Shown: piece by piece, positions 35,496 to 44,243 of the stretch | Position numbering within the stretch: the first letter of the stretch is position 1 | Layout of the letters: the number at the start of each line of letters is the position of its first letter | Source of the DNA: an uncultured Prevotellaceae bacterium | GTDB taxonomy: Bacteria; Bacteroidota; Bacteroidia; Bacteroidales; Bacteroidaceae | Assembly: GCA_947168395.1 (NCBI GenBank) | Contig: CAMVLT010000005.1 | Span: forward strand, 62,001-126,000 | Length of the DNA stretch: 64,000 nucleotides | Reading direction: 5' to 3' | Notes under the pieces: model-generated | What the model saw: the letters and a program-made list of their open reading frames with translations, nothing else | Told to the model about the DNA's origin: nothing | Database searches by the model: none | Program-made: the position numbers and the translations under genes

Positions 35496-35558
35496 CGAGA
35501 TAACGAAATAACGAGATAACGAAATAACGAGATAACGAAATAACGAGATAACGAAAAA
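35479..35558. repeat. 16-bp tandem repeat (ACGAGATAACGAAATA) spanning the EIIC stop codon
   Basis: Four perfect 16-bp units and one decayed unit, from the last codons of the EIIC-like gene into the gap before kduI. The stop codon (35493-35495) is made by the repeat itself. The copy number could vary by slippage, and 16 is not a multiple of 3, but the stop in the first unit would be kept. Confidence 0.9.
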
Positions 35559-35573
35559 ATTAAGATTAAAGCA

Positions 35574-36548
35574 ATGAAGAAAACGATTCTGAGCACCGCC
35601 CTGCTAATGGGTGCGCTGGGCATGAACGCCCAGCAGAACGTCAGCTTCCAGACCGCCTGCCACCCGGAGGACGTGAAGCATTACGACACCAAGACACTGC
35701 GCGAGCGCTTTGTCATGGAGAAAGTGATGGTGGCCGACCAGATTAACCTGACCTATTCGCATTACGACCGCTTTATCTTCGGCGGCGCAATGCCAGTGAA
35801 CAAAACCCTGAAGCTCGAGAACTTCCTCGAACTGGGACTCGACGTCGACCCCGGCATCAAGGAGAAGTACTTCCTCTACAACCGTGAGCTCGGCGTCGTG
35901 AACTGCGGCGAGGGCGACGGCGTCGTCATCGTCGACGGCAAGGAGTACGCCCTCTCGCCGAAGGAGGCACTCTACATCGGCCGGGGACACATCGGCAAGG
36001 ACAAGGACGTGAACAAGGAGGTGCTCTTCCGCTCGAAGGACGCCAAGAAGCCTGCCAAGTTCTACCTCAACTCAGCCACCGCCCACCAGCACTACAAGAC
36101 GCAGTGGATTACCCTCGACGGACGCAAAGGCTCGCTGAAGGCCGCCGTCTGGGGGCCCGTCGGCTCCTTGGAGGAGTGCAACAACCGCACCGTCTATAAG
36201 CTCATAGTCAACGATGTGCTCGAGGAAGGACCCTGCCAGCTGCAGCTCGGACTGACCCAGCTCAACCCCGGCGCCGCATGGAACACCATGCCGCCCCACA
36301 CCCACGGCCGACGCATCGAGGCTTACTACTACTTCAACCTGCCGCAGGACCAGACCATCGCCCACATCATGGGACAGCCCGAGGAGAGCCGAGTCGTCTG
36401 GCTCCACAACGAGCAGGCCATCATGTCGCCCGAGTGGAGCATGCACGCCGCTGCCGGCACCTACTACTACACCTTCATCTGGGGTATGGCAGGCGAGAAC
36501 CTCTATTATAATGACAAGGATAATATTCCCGTCATCGACATCAGGTGA
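35574..36548 (+). CDS. kduI: KduI-type 5-keto-4-deoxyuronate isomerase with a signal peptide
   Basis: KduI converts 5-keto-4-deoxyuronate (from unsaturated pectin disaccharides) to 3-deoxy-glycero-hexosulose uronate. The zinc ligands are H242, H244, E249 and H291 ([27 protein letters not shown]), with exactly the spacing of E. coli H196/H198/E203/H245. The protein is 324 residues, 46 longer than E. coli numbering. The extension starts with a convincing signal peptide ([20 protein letters not shown]), which points to a periplasmic enzyme; the usual form is cytoplasmic. It lies between an EIIC-like permease and a hexuronate transporter. Confidence 0.92.
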   Translation: MKKTILSTALLMGALGMNAQQNVSFQTACHPEDVKHYDTKTLRERFVMEKVMVADQINLTYSHYDRFIFGGAMPVNKTLKLENFLELGLDVDPGIKEKYFLYNRELGVVNCGEGDGVVIVDGKEYALSPKEALYIGRGHIGKDKDVNKEVLFRSKDAKKPAKFYLNSATAHQHYKTQWITLDGRKGSLKAAVWGPVGSLEECNNRTVYKLIVNDVLEEGPCQLQLGLTQLNPGAAWNTMPPHTHGRRIEAYYYFNLPQDQTIAHIMGQPEESRVVWLHNEQAIMSPEWSMHAAAGTYYYTFIWGMAGENLYYNDKDNIPVIDIR

Positions 36549-36604
36549 CACCCACATAATAAATGAAAGTATTAACAAATAATGGATGCCCCCGACAGTA
36601 ACCA

Positions 36605-36643
36605 AGCTCCCCTCCCCCGAGCGGGAGGGGCAGGGGGTGGGCT
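36605..36643. repeat. GC-rich palindromic repeat, copy 6 (before the MFS gene)
   Basis: CCCCTCCCC...GAGC...GGGAGGGG followed by CAGGGGGTGGG. It lies in the gap between kduI and the hexuronate transporter, in an open frame continuous with the transporter (KLPSPEREGQGVGS). Confidence 0.8.
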
Positions 36644-36672
36644 CAACTATGACACCAATTCAAACAACCAGA

Positions 36673-38097
36673 ATGACCAACTTCCGTTGGGTGATTTGCG
36701 GACTGCTGTTCCTGGCAACTACCGTCAACTACATGGACCGTCAGGTCTTGTCGCTTACCTGGAAAGACTTCATCTCTCCTGAGTTCCACTGGACCGATGC
36801 CGACTACGGCTTCATCACCGGTATGTTCTCACTCTTCTATGCCATCGCCAACCTCTTCTCGGGAAAGTTCATCGACTGGATGGGCACCAAGTGGGGCTAT
36901 CTCATCGCCATCTTCGTATGGTCTACAGGTGCCGTGATGCACGCTGGTTGCGGATGGGTCGCCATGCAGTACGAGGGCTACAGCTCCATAGCCGAGTTAG
37001 GCCAGCTGACGGGCGACGCAGCCGTGGCCATCGCCACCGTCTCCGTCTATCTGTTCCTGGCATGCCGCATGATCCTCGCTGTCGGTGAGGCCGGCAACTT
37101 CCCTGCCGCCATCAAGGCTACCGCCGAGTACTTCCCCAAGAAGGACCGCGCCTTCTCCACCTCTATCTTCAACAGCGGCGCTTCCGTCGGTGCCCTCGCT
37201 GCTCCCGCCACCATCCCCCTCTTGGCCCGTGCCTGGGGATGGGAGATGGCCTTCATCATCATCGGTGTGCTCGGCTACGTCTGGATGGGCCTGTGGATGT
37301 GGTTCTACGAAAAGCCACGCCAGAACAAGCGCGTCAACCAGGCCGAGCTGAACTACATCGAGCAGGACAACGACCTGGCCGAGGTGCAGGACCGCACTGC
37401 CGAGAAAGTAGAAAAGACCATTCCCTTCTTCCAGTGCTTCACCTTCCGTCAGACGTGGGCCTTCCTCGTGGGCAAGTTCATGACCGACGGCGTGTGGTGG
37501 TTCTTCCTCTTCTGGGCACCCGCCTATTTCTCCGATCAGTATGGCTATACCTCCGACTCCACGATGGGTATCCTGCTCATCTTCACGCTCTACCTCATCG
37601 TCACCGTCCTCTCCATCGGTGGTGGCTACCTGCCCAAGTATTTCGTTGAAAAGCGTGGCATGAATCCCTACTTGGGACGTATGCGTGCCATGCTCATCTT
37701 CGCCTGCTTCCCCGTCCTCGGACTCCTGGCACAGCCCCTCGGCACCTTGAGTGCCTGGTGGCCCGCCATCCTCATCGGTCTGCTCGGTGCCGGGCATCAG
37801 GCGTGGTCAGCCAACCTCTTCTCGACTATCGGCGACATGTTCCCCAAGTCCACCATCGGCACCATCGTCGGCCTTGGCACGATGACAGGCGGCTTCGGCT
37901 CTATGGCCATCAACATGGGGTCCGGTGAGTTCTTCACCTGGGCTGCCGCTCAGGGCAGTGCCTTCTCCTTCTTCGGTTTCGAAGGAAAGCCTGCTGCCTA
38001 CATGGTAGTGTTCTGCATCTGTGCCGTAGCCTACCTTATCGGCTGGGTCATCATGAAGACCCTCGTCCCGAAGTACAAGCCCATTGTAGTGGGGTAA
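36673..38097 (+). CDS. MFS hexuronate transporter (ExuT-like, ACS family)
   Basis: The protein has 12 predicted membrane segments and the anion:cation symporter signatures TTVNYMDRQVLS, GEAGNFPAAIKATAEYFPKKDRAF and NSGASVGAL. ExuT-type proteins import galacturonate or glucuronate with protons. The start at 36673 (MTNFRWVICG) places the first membrane segment near the N-terminus, as in homologues; in-frame starts at 36649 and 36586 are open, and the latter would add the translated GC-rich palindrome. It follows kduI by about 125 bp and ends at a strong bidirectional terminator. Confidence 0.9.
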   Translation: MTNFRWVICGLLFLATTVNYMDRQVLSLTWKDFISPEFHWTDADYGFITGMFSLFYAIANLFSGKFIDWMGTKWGYLIAIFVWSTGAVMHAGCGWVAMQYEGYSSIAELGQLTGDAAVAIATVSVYLFLACRMILAVGEAGNFPAAIKATAEYFPKKDRAFSTSIFNSGASVGALAAPATIPLLARAWGWEMAFIIIGVLGYVWMGLWMWFYEKPRQNKRVNQAELNYIEQDNDLAEVQDRTAEKVEKTIPFFQCFTFRQTWAFLVGKFMTDGVWWFFLFWAPAYFSDQYGYTSDSTMGILLIFTLYLIVTVLSIGGGYLPKYFVEKRGMNPYLGRMRAMLIFACFPVLGLLAQPLGTLSAWWPAILIGLLGAGHQAWSANLFSTIGDMFPKSTIGTIVGLGTMTGGFGSMAINMGSGEFFTWAAAQGSAFSFFGFEGKPAAYMVVFCICAVAYLIGWVIMKTLVPKYKPIVVG

Positions 38098-38098
38098 T

Positions 38099-38155
38099 CC
38101 ACAAAACCAAAAGCGGCCCGCATTTACAAAATGCGGGCCGCTTTTGGTTTTGTGG
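38099..38155. terminator. Bidirectional terminator, 27-bp perfect stem
   Basis: 38099-38125 and 38129-38155 are perfect reverse complements with a 3-nt loop. The stem has a GC core (AAGCGGCCCGCATTT) and A/T-rich outer parts that give a T-run on both strands. It separates the convergent MFS and histidine phosphatase genes. Confidence 0.92.
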
Positions 38156-38160
38156 GAACA

Positions 38161-39501
38161 CTAATCAGCGTTCTCGAAATTGCGGATTTTGCCGAGATAA
38201 TACTGGCGGACGTCAGCCCAGCGGTAGTAGGGACCTGTGATGGGTTGGCCAGGCATGGTCACCTCGCGCTCGTTGAGCAGTGCCTTAACCAGGATGTCGC
38301 CCTCCTTGCCTTTCTTCGGACGGTAGAAGATGAGCTGCACGTTGCAGGCCATGGGGAAGATGCGGTAGTTGCGCCATACGTTGTCGAGCGTGTCGAGGTT
38401 CTCGACCTTGGCACCACACTGGCCTAACTCCAAGAGGCAGGCAAGGGGCATGACGCACACCTCGTGGCCGAAGCGGAGCGTGGCCTGGGGAGTCTTAGCA
38501 GTCGGGGATTGCAAATCCCCTCCAACTGATTGCAAATCCCCTCCAACTGAGAGAGGCACGATGGTGTCGGTAGTCTCGATGATGTTCTTCAGCAGGTTGA
38601 GCTGGCTGAAGGGCATGACGCTGCCCGTCTGGGGGGCTGGTCCGTAGTCGAGGTACCACCCGATGTTGCGCTGCTTCCACTGGTTGTACACCTCATCATC
38701 GGTGAAGAGCGAGTACAGCTCAATGTCGGTGTCGTGGCTCTGCATGTTGGCAGCCACCTCGAAGAGCTGGCGCATGAGTGCCCCGGCGCGGATTTCGTCG
38801 TAGACATACTGCTGGTCGTTGAACAGCACCTTCATCAGACGTTCGGGGTTGGTCAGCTTCTTGTTGTACTCGTTGCGCAGTTTACTGGCGCTGCGTCCCT
38901 TCTTGCGAACCTCACCTTCCCAGGGCTGGTTGAGGTAATACTGGAACGACTCGCTGACGTCGTTGCGGATACGGGCGGTGGGATTGGCGGCTGCCAGTTC
39001 CTCGCACTCGGCTTCCATTGACAGGATGCAGCGGATGACGACAGTGGAGCGGGCATCGATGGGTACGTTCTTGGCCTTGAAGATTTCGGGGAAGTTCTTG
39101 GCCATGCGGCTGCCGATGCCGTGGTGCTGGCGCTCGCCAACAGTGGTGAGCTCGCCCAGACGCTTGATGGTGGTGGGATAGAAAGCTTCCAATTTCTGCA
39201 GCACGGCTTTTCCCTCGGGGGTCAGTTTGCCAGCTGCATCAGCGTCGCGCATGGTGTTCAGCGGACTGGTGTAGTCGCCTTCACTGATGAGCCAGCGCGA
39301 GCCGTGACGACCGTAGTGGCTCATGTAGAACGGCTCGTAGTCCTTGGGGGCTGCTGTGAGCGGTGCGGAGGGCAGATAGCGGTCGTAGTCAAGGTAGTTG
39401 GAGCCAGAGAGGTAACGGTTGGCTTTGATTTCCTCTTGGGCGGTTTGGGCTGCAGCAGTGCCGCAGCACAGCAGACAGAGGGCGATTACAGATGTTCTCA
39501 T
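38161..39501 (-). CDS. Exported histidine-type acid phosphatase
   Basis: The 446-residue protein has a signal peptide (MRTSVIALCLLCCGTAAAQ), the catalytic RHG motif (SHYGRHGSRW, residues 65-67) and the second-site FGHEV. It belongs to the branch-2 histidine phosphatases, which include MINPP-like inositol polyphosphate phosphatases and phytases; the true substrate is not clear. A 21-bp unit is repeated twice in frame (38507-38548), giving VGGDLQSVGGDLQS. Its ATG overlaps the stop of the upstream C1 peptidase (ATGA), so they are co-translated. Confidence 0.88.
   Translation of the reverse strand: MRTSVIALCLLCCGTAAAQTAQEEIKANRYLSGSNYLDYDRYLPSAPLTAAPKDYEPFYMSHYGRHGSRWLISEGDYTSPLNTMRDADAAGKLTPEGKAVLQKLEAFYPTTIKRLGELTTVGERQHHGIGSRMAKNFPEIFKAKNVPIDARSTVVIRCILSMEAECEELAAANPTARIRNDVSESFQYYLNQPWEGEVRKKGRSASKLRNEYNKKLTNPERLMKVLFNDQQYVYDEIRAGALMRQLFEVAANMQSHDTDIELYSLFTDDEVYNQWKQRNIGWYLDYGPAPQTGSVMPFSQLNLLKNIIETTDTIVPLSVGGDLQSVGGDLQSPTAKTPQATLRFGHEVCVMPLACLLELGQCGAKVENLDTLDNVWRNYRIFPMACNVQLIFYRPKKGKEGDILVKALLNEREVTMPGQPITGPYYRWADVRQYYLGKIRNFENAD
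38507..38548. repeat. 21-bp tandem duplication inside the histidine phosphatase gene
   Basis: Two identical copies (38507-38527 and 38528-38548) of a 21-bp unit that starts GATTGCAAATCCCCTCC. The unit contains the palindrome GGGATT/AATCCC around GCA. It adds 7 residues per copy and keeps the frame. Confidence 0.85.
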
Positions 39502-40703
39502 AGTCCTAATTTCTTGCGGATGTTGGCGGGGATGGCGTTCTTGTTGATGAGGAAGTCCATGGTGTTGGCGGCGATGAAGGTCTTGGTCATGTACCATGTG
39601 CCTTTAAATTCGCCCGTCTCGCCCCATGAGTTCTTTACCATGTAATACTCCTTGCCGGCCTGGTCCTTGGCCACGCCGTAGATGAGCATGCCGTGGTCGT
39701 CGGTCAGTTCCCAGTTGTCGAAGCGCTCCTGGCGCATCTCCTGAGTGGCAGTCACCTCGGGAACCTTGTAGCCTAAGGAGTCGATGATGCTGCGACGCTT
39801 CTCGGCGGTGAGTTTCAGCCATCTGGCCATGTCGCTGCCTGCGAGGCTCTCGGTCTTCTTGGTGTCGACGGCGTAGGCCAGTCCCTGACGGGTGAAGCCA
39901 GGCTCGCTGACATCGCCGCCCCAAGCTACGGTATAGCCTTGCTCAATGGCATTGTCGATGACCTGCATCATCTCTTCCATCGGCAGGTTGTAGCTCAGCG
40001 GGAAACGCCAGTTGTCCTGCACCTCGACAGCAAAAGCCGTGTAGAAGGGGTGATGGGTATAACTGGTGACAGAGACATAGTCGTCGAGGTTGATGCCGAG
40101 TGATTTGACGAACGACTTCGGAGTGTACTCCTTGCCCTCGAAGGTGAACTTCTCCGGGCACTTGCCGAGGTAGGCATCGAGGATGCCCTGCAGGCCGACC
40201 TTCCACTGGTTGGAAATCTTCTTAGCGTCGCTCTTGGCAATGGCTGCCACGTAAGGCTCCAGCAGAGAGAAGAACTCGTTGAAGTTGTTCAGTGAGTCGC
40301 CGTACAGCGAGCCAGGGAAGGGCATGGCATCCTCAGGGCAGATACCGTGGGTCTTGAGTGTGGCCAGCACGTCTTCGGAGGAGCCACCTTGTGCAAACTG
40401 GCAGTCACCGTGGTAGCGTACCACCTGGATGGCGCGCTCCAAATAGGTCTTGTTGGCTACGAACGATTCGCAGAGGTCGTAGGTCTTGCCGGTGGCCTTC
40501 AGAATTTCGGCCTCGAAGAACGAGAGGGTGGAGTAGTCCCAGCAGGTGCCAGAACGGTTCTGGTCCTTAACGGAGGTGATGGGGTTCTCCTTGATGGTGG
40601 TAAATACTGGCTTGTTCTGGTCTTTGGCAGGAGCCTTCTTCTTGGCTGCGCTGGCACTGACGGCCACCATAGCCATGAGTGCGAAAGTTAGAATCTTTTT
40701 CAT
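39498..40703 (-). CDS. Exported C1B-family cysteine aminopeptidase
   Basis: The 401-residue protein has a signal peptide (MKKILTFALMAMVAVSASA) and the papain-type triad of the bleomycin hydrolase/PepC branch: C54 in NRSGTCWDYS, a histidine in DDHGMLIYG (about 332) and an asparagine in VKNSWG (about 359). It would trim peptides in the periplasm. It lies in one operon after the Xaa-Pro peptidase gene (gap 29 bp) and before the histidine phosphatase gene (4-bp overlap). The gap to pepP contains GACGTTATGACGTTATTACG. Confidence 0.92.
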   Translation of the reverse strand: MKKILTFALMAMVAVSASAAKKKAPAKDQNKPVFTTIKENPITSVKDQNRSGTCWDYSTLSFFEAEILKATGKTYDLCESFVANKTYLERAIQVVRYHGDCQFAQGGSSEDVLATLKTHGICPEDAMPFPGSLYGDSLNNFNEFFSLLEPYVAAIAKSDAKKISNQWKVGLQGILDAYLGKCPEKFTFEGKEYTPKSFVKSLGINLDDYVSVTSYTHHPFYTAFAVEVQDNWRFPLSYNLPMEEMMQVIDNAIEQGYTVAWGGDVSEPGFTRQGLAYAVDTKKTESLAGSDMARWLKLTAEKRRSIIDSLGYKVPEVTATQEMRQERFDNWELTDDHGMLIYGVAKDQAGKEYYMVKNSWGETGEFKGTWYMTKTFIAANTMDFLINKNAIPANIRKKLGL

Positions 40704-40732
40704 TGTTATTGTTTTTTGACGTTATGACGTTA

Positions 40733-42136
40733 TTACGAGTTGTTGTTGGCCATAAAGGCTTCAAGTTCGGCGGGGTGGTAGGGTATACGCTTCGAGCCGA
40801 GGAAACGGCAGCCATCGTTGGTGATTAGCAGGTCGTCCTCGATGCGGATGCCACCGAAATCCTTGTAGGTGTCGAGCTTGTCGAAGCACAGGAACTCGGC
40901 ACAGTGGCCTTCATTGCGCCACAGGTCGATGAGGTGGGGGATGAAGTAGATGCCCGGCTCGTCGGTAACCACGAACCCCGGCTCTAACTTGCGGCCCATG
41001 CGCAGACAGTTGGTGCCGAACTGCTCGAGGTTGGGACGTGTCTCGTCGTCGAAGCCGACGTAGATTTGTCCGAGTCCTTCCATGTCGTGAACGTCCATAC
41101 CCATCATGTGACCCAGTCCGTGGGGCAGGAACATGGCGTGGGCTCCAGCGCGGACGGCCTCTTCCGTGTCGCCCTTCATGAGTCCCAACTCCTTCAGCCG
41201 TTCTGTCATCAGCCGACAGACCGCGAAATGGACGTCCTGATACTTCACCCCAGGTTTTGCCACCTCGAGGACGTAGTCGTGGCACTGTTCGACGATGCTG
41301 TAGATTTCCTGTTGCCGCTGCGTGAACTTGCCGTTGACAGGCATGGTGCGGGTATGATCGGAGCAATAGTCGTTGAGTTCGCATCCCGCATCGCAGAGCA
41401 CGAGACGTCCGTCCTCAAGTGGAGCGTCGGAAGGTGAGCCGTGCATAATCTCGCCATGCTGGGAGAAGATGGTGCCGAAGCTGTTGCCCTGTGCCAAAGA
41501 GCGGGCGATGCCGTCGACCTGTCCGCCAACAAAGCGCTCGGTCACACCGGGCCGGATAAGCAGCTGAGCCGTGGTGTGCATGACGTAGCCCACGTCGCAG
41601 GCTGCCTCGATGTAGGCTATCTCCTCGGCGCTCTTTGTGGCACGCATTTTCACCACAGCCTTGATGAGGGGCAGAGAAGCCGCTTCTTTCTGCTTGGAGG
41701 GGTGGATGCCCGTCAGGTCCATGATTTGGATTTTGGTGTCGTAGCGGTAGGGCGGCAGGAAATGGATGCGCCTGTTTGTTGCTGTGGCACAGCAACATAC
41801 TTGACGGAGTTGGGACATAGGGGCTGTCTTGGTGATGCCCACCTCAGCGGCCAGGTCGGCCACGCTGGGGACGAAGCCCATCCAGACAATGTCCTCGATG
41901 TCGATGTCGTCGCCGATAAGGATGTCTTCGTCGTTATCGATGTCGATGATGCCCACCAGTCCGTCGCGGTGCTGTCCGAAGTAGTAGAGGAACGACGAAT
42001 CCTGACGGAACGGAGCGTACCCGTTAGCCGGATAGTTGGCTGGCGACTCATTGTTGCCGAAGAGGACGATGACGCCCTCTCCAACCAGTTTCTTCAGTTC
42101 GGCTCGCCGCCGAATGTAGGTCTCTTTGCTGAACAT
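40733..42136 (-). CDS. Xaa-Pro aminopeptidase (M24B)
   Basis: The 467-residue protein removes N-terminal residues next to proline. The N-terminal control domain (VIVLFGNNESPANYPANGYAPFRQDSSFLY) and the pita-bread catalytic domain are complete. Metal ligands: two aspartates in CDAGCELNDYCSDHTRTMP, histidine in HGLGHMMGMDVHD, and glutamates in TDEPGIY and RIEDDLL. No signal peptide is present, so it is cytoplasmic. A palindrome (41778-41796) in frame encodes part of QVCCCATATN in the N-terminal domain. The operon continues from glmM (21 bp). Confidence 0.93.
   Translation of the reverse strand: MFSKETYIRRRAELKKLVGEGVIVLFGNNESPANYPANGYAPFRQDSSFLYYFGQHRDGLVGIIDIDNDEDILIGDDIDIEDIVWMGFVPSVADLAAEVGITKTAPMSQLRQVCCCATATNRRIHFLPPYRYDTKIQIMDLTGIHPSKQKEAASLPLIKAVVKMRATKSAEEIAYIEAACDVGYVMHTTAQLLIRPGVTERFVGGQVDGIARSLAQGNSFGTIFSQHGEIMHGSPSDAPLEDGRLVLCDAGCELNDYCSDHTRTMPVNGKFTQRQQEIYSIVEQCHDYVLEVAKPGVKYQDVHFAVCRLMTERLKELGLMKGDTEEAVRAGAHAMFLPHGLGHMMGMDVHDMEGLGQIYVGFDDETRPNLEQFGTNCLRMGRKLEPGFVVTDEPGIYFIPHLIDLWRNEGHCAEFLCFDKLDTYKDFGGIRIEDDLLITNDGCRFLGSKRIPYHPAELEAFMANNNS
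41778..41796. repeat. GTTGCTGTG/CACAGCAAC palindrome inside the Xaa-Pro peptidase gene
   Basis: Two 9-bp arms with a single base between them. It is in frame and encodes a cysteine-rich stretch before the segment RRIHFLPPYR. Confidence 0.65.
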
Positions 42137-42157
42137 TCAGGTAGTGCTTTTTATAGT

Positions 42158-43573
42158 TTAACGGTTGTTGTCGTAGACCACTTTCATCAGTTTCTTTCCC
42201 AGCTCATCGGCCTCGGCCATGGTCTGCGCCTCGCTATAGACACGGATGATAGGCTCAGTGTTCGACTTGCGCAGGTGTACCCAGCGGTCGGGGAAGTCAA
42301 TCTTCACGCCGTCGATGTCGTTGACCTGGGCAGAAGGGTCGTGAGCGAACATCTCCTTCACGTTGGCCAGGATGGCGTCGATGTCGGTGTCGGGCGTCAG
42401 GTCGATGCGGTTCTTGGCTATCTGGTAGTCAGGGAATGTCTTTCTCAGTTCGGAGGCGGTGCAGCCCTTCTGTGCCAGCGATGACAGGAACAGGGCGATG
42501 CCCACGAGGGCGTCGCGGCCATAGTGGCTCTCAGGATAGATGACGCCGCCGTTGCCTTCGCCGCCAATGATGGCCCCCACCTCCTTCATCTTTGTCGTGA
42601 CGTTGACCTCGCCCACTGCGGCAGCGGTATAATGTCCGCCGTGACGCTCTGTGATGTCTCTTAAAGCGCGTGTAGAGGAAAGGTTGCTTACGGTGTTCAT
42701 TGAGCATTGACCGTTCTTGCCTTCGGTCGAGCAGACCGTTGAACATTGGGAGAGGACGTAGTCGGCTACGGATACCAGGGTGTACTCTTCGCCGAACATG
42801 GTGCCGTCCTCGCAGATGAAGGCCAGACGATCGACATCGGGGTCAACGACGATGCCCAGGTCGAAACCACCCTGACGCATGCGTTCCATGATGCCGCTGA
42901 GGTTCTTCTCTAACGGTTCGGGGTTATGGGCGAACTGGCCCGTACACTCACCGTTAAGTATTTCGTAGTCGACACCGAGGGCCTCGAAGAGCTGGGGCAG
43001 GATGATGCCGCCGACAGAGTTGATGGTATCGGCACAAACACGGAACTTGCGCTTTCTGATGGCATCAACATCGGCCAGGCGCAGGTCGAGTACTGACTGC
43101 ACATGACGCTGGTTCATGGTGTCGTCGTTGATGACGCGGCCCAGCTGCTCGACGGGGGCGTAGTCGAAGTCCTCAGCCTCGGCAATGCGCAGTACTTCGG
43201 CACCGTCGGCTGCTGTCAGGAACTCGCCTTCGCTGTTGAGCAGCTTCAGGGCGTTCCACTGTGTGGGGTTGTGTGAGGCTGTGATGATGATGCCACCGTC
43301 GGCCTCGTGCCAACGGACGGCCAGCTCTGTTGTGGGGGTGGTGGCCAGTCCGATGTCGATGACTTCGTAGCCCATGCCCACCAGTGTGCCACAGACGATG
43401 TCGCGTACCATAGGGCCTGAGATACGGCCGTCACGGCCCACCACGATTCTCTTGCCTTTAATAAATGTGGCGTATGCCGTTGTGAACTTTACGATGTCTA
43501 ACGGGTTGAGCGTGTCACCCGTATGTCCGCCAATAGTGCCGCGGATGCCGGAAATGGATTTTATCAGGGTCAT
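42158..43573 (-). CDS. glmM: Phosphoglucosamine mutase GlmM
   Basis: GlmM converts glucosamine-6-phosphate to glucosamine-1-phosphate for UDP-GlcNAc, peptidoglycan and LPS. The 471-residue protein has the phosphoserine loop TASHNP (S100), the metal loop DPDVDRLAF and the C-terminal phosphate-binding RKSNTEPIIRVY. A stretch encoded by 42698-42750 (CSTVCSTEGKNGQCSM) sits between YVLSQ and NTVSNLSSTRALRD and looks like an inserted repeat. No signal peptide. It follows a lipoprotein gene (gap 23 bp). Confidence 0.93.
   Translation of the reverse strand: MTLIKSISGIRGTIGGHTGDTLNPLDIVKFTTAYATFIKGKRIVVGRDGRISGPMVRDIVCGTLVGMGYEVIDIGLATTPTTELAVRWHEADGGIIITASHNPTQWNALKLLNSEGEFLTAADGAEVLRIAEAEDFDYAPVEQLGRVINDDTMNQRHVQSVLDLRLADVDAIRKRKFRVCADTINSVGGIILPQLFEALGVDYEILNGECTGQFAHNPEPLEKNLSGIMERMRQGGFDLGIVVDPDVDRLAFICEDGTMFGEEYTLVSVADYVLSQCSTVCSTEGKNGQCSMNTVSNLSSTRALRDITERHGGHYTAAAVGEVNVTTKMKEVGAIIGGEGNGGVIYPESHYGRDALVGIALFLSSLAQKGCTASELRKTFPDYQIAKNRIDLTPDTDIDAILANVKEMFAHDPSAQVNDIDGVKIDFPDRWVHLRKSNTEPIIRVYSEAQTMAEADELGKKLMKVVYDNNR
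42698..42750. repeat. CAATGTTCAACG-type inserted tract inside glmM
   Basis: The tract contains GTTCATTGAGCATTGACCG and GCAGACCGTTGAACATTGG, two related strings in inverted order. Its CGTTGAACATTG (42737-42748) is identical to 48936-48947 inside the tamL gene. Confidence 0.65.
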
Positions 43574-43596
43574 GTTTAATTACGAATTAAGAAGTA

Positions 43597-44220
43597 TTAT
43601 CGTCCTCTCTGGAAAGTGATGATGTAATAATAGGGTATCACGTTGGCCTTGGCGTTGTTGGTCGTTCCCTGTGAGTGGGGTACGATGAGTTTTACCTTCG
43701 CTATCTCGTCGCCAGGCTTCATCTCCCTGCCTATGTTGATGTATTGCAGGGGCACCAGCCAACCTTCAGGCACGCTGGCTCCGTACACGTCGTTCATCAT
43801 TCCGCAGATAAAAGTGGCGCTGTAGGTGCTGCCCGACCGGGTAACGTTCATGATGTCGGGGTCGAAAGGCGCGTTGTACATATTGGTGTAGACCGTTGTG
43901 TCCTGAATGGACTTTTCCACAAAGCGGCAGATGACACTCAGCGTCTCGCCGTCCTTGATTTTCTCGCCGCAGCCCTGTCGCACTATCTGCATGTAGACAC
44001 CGCTCTTGGTGAGATAGACGAACTGCTTGTCGCCAACGGTCTTTTCACCTTGTTCCTTGAACTGGTCTTCGCCGATGATGACGAAGCTGGAGTCAGAGAT
44101 AAACCGCTCAATGTTGTCGCGCTCTTTTTCCTTCAATTCTCCGTAAGTCTCATAGTCATTGCAGGCTGCCATTCCGAGGAGGATTGACAGCAGGATGACT
44201 GAAAAAATGCTCTTTCTCAT
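43597..44220 (-). CDS. Lipoprotein, DUF4827-like
   Basis: The 207-residue protein has a lipoprotein signal (LLGMAAC|NDYE). The mature part (ERDNIERFISDSSFVIIGEDQF, GETLSVICRFVEKSI, YINIGREMKPGDEIAKVKLIVPHSQGT) has the strand pattern of FKBP-like proteins and fits DUF4827 of Bacteroidales. The C-terminal PYYYIITFQ resembles the closing strand of such folds. No enzymatic role can be shown. It is the first gene of a five-gene leftward operon that ends at the terminator at 38099. Confidence 0.8.
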   Translation of the reverse strand: MRKSIFSVILLSILLGMAACNDYETYGELKEKERDNIERFISDSSFVIIGEDQFKEQGEKTVGDKQFVYLTKSGVYMQIVRQGCGEKIKDGETLSVICRFVEKSIQDTTVYTNMYNAPFDPDIMNVTRSGSTYSATFICGMMNDVYGASVPEGWLVPLQYINIGREMKPGDEIAKVKLIVPHSQGTTNNAKANVIPYYYIITFQRGR

Positions 44221-44243
44221 GTTGCTTGTTACTGTTTTGGGCA

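Noticed and set aside
35479..35558. CRISPR-like array
   Set aside because: The units are contiguous 16-bp tandem copies without spacers and no cas genes are near.
36586..36672. N-terminal extension of the hexuronate transporter
   Set aside because: It is encoded by the GC-rich palindrome and precedes the normal family start; it cannot be excluded, but the ATG at 36673 fits homologues better.
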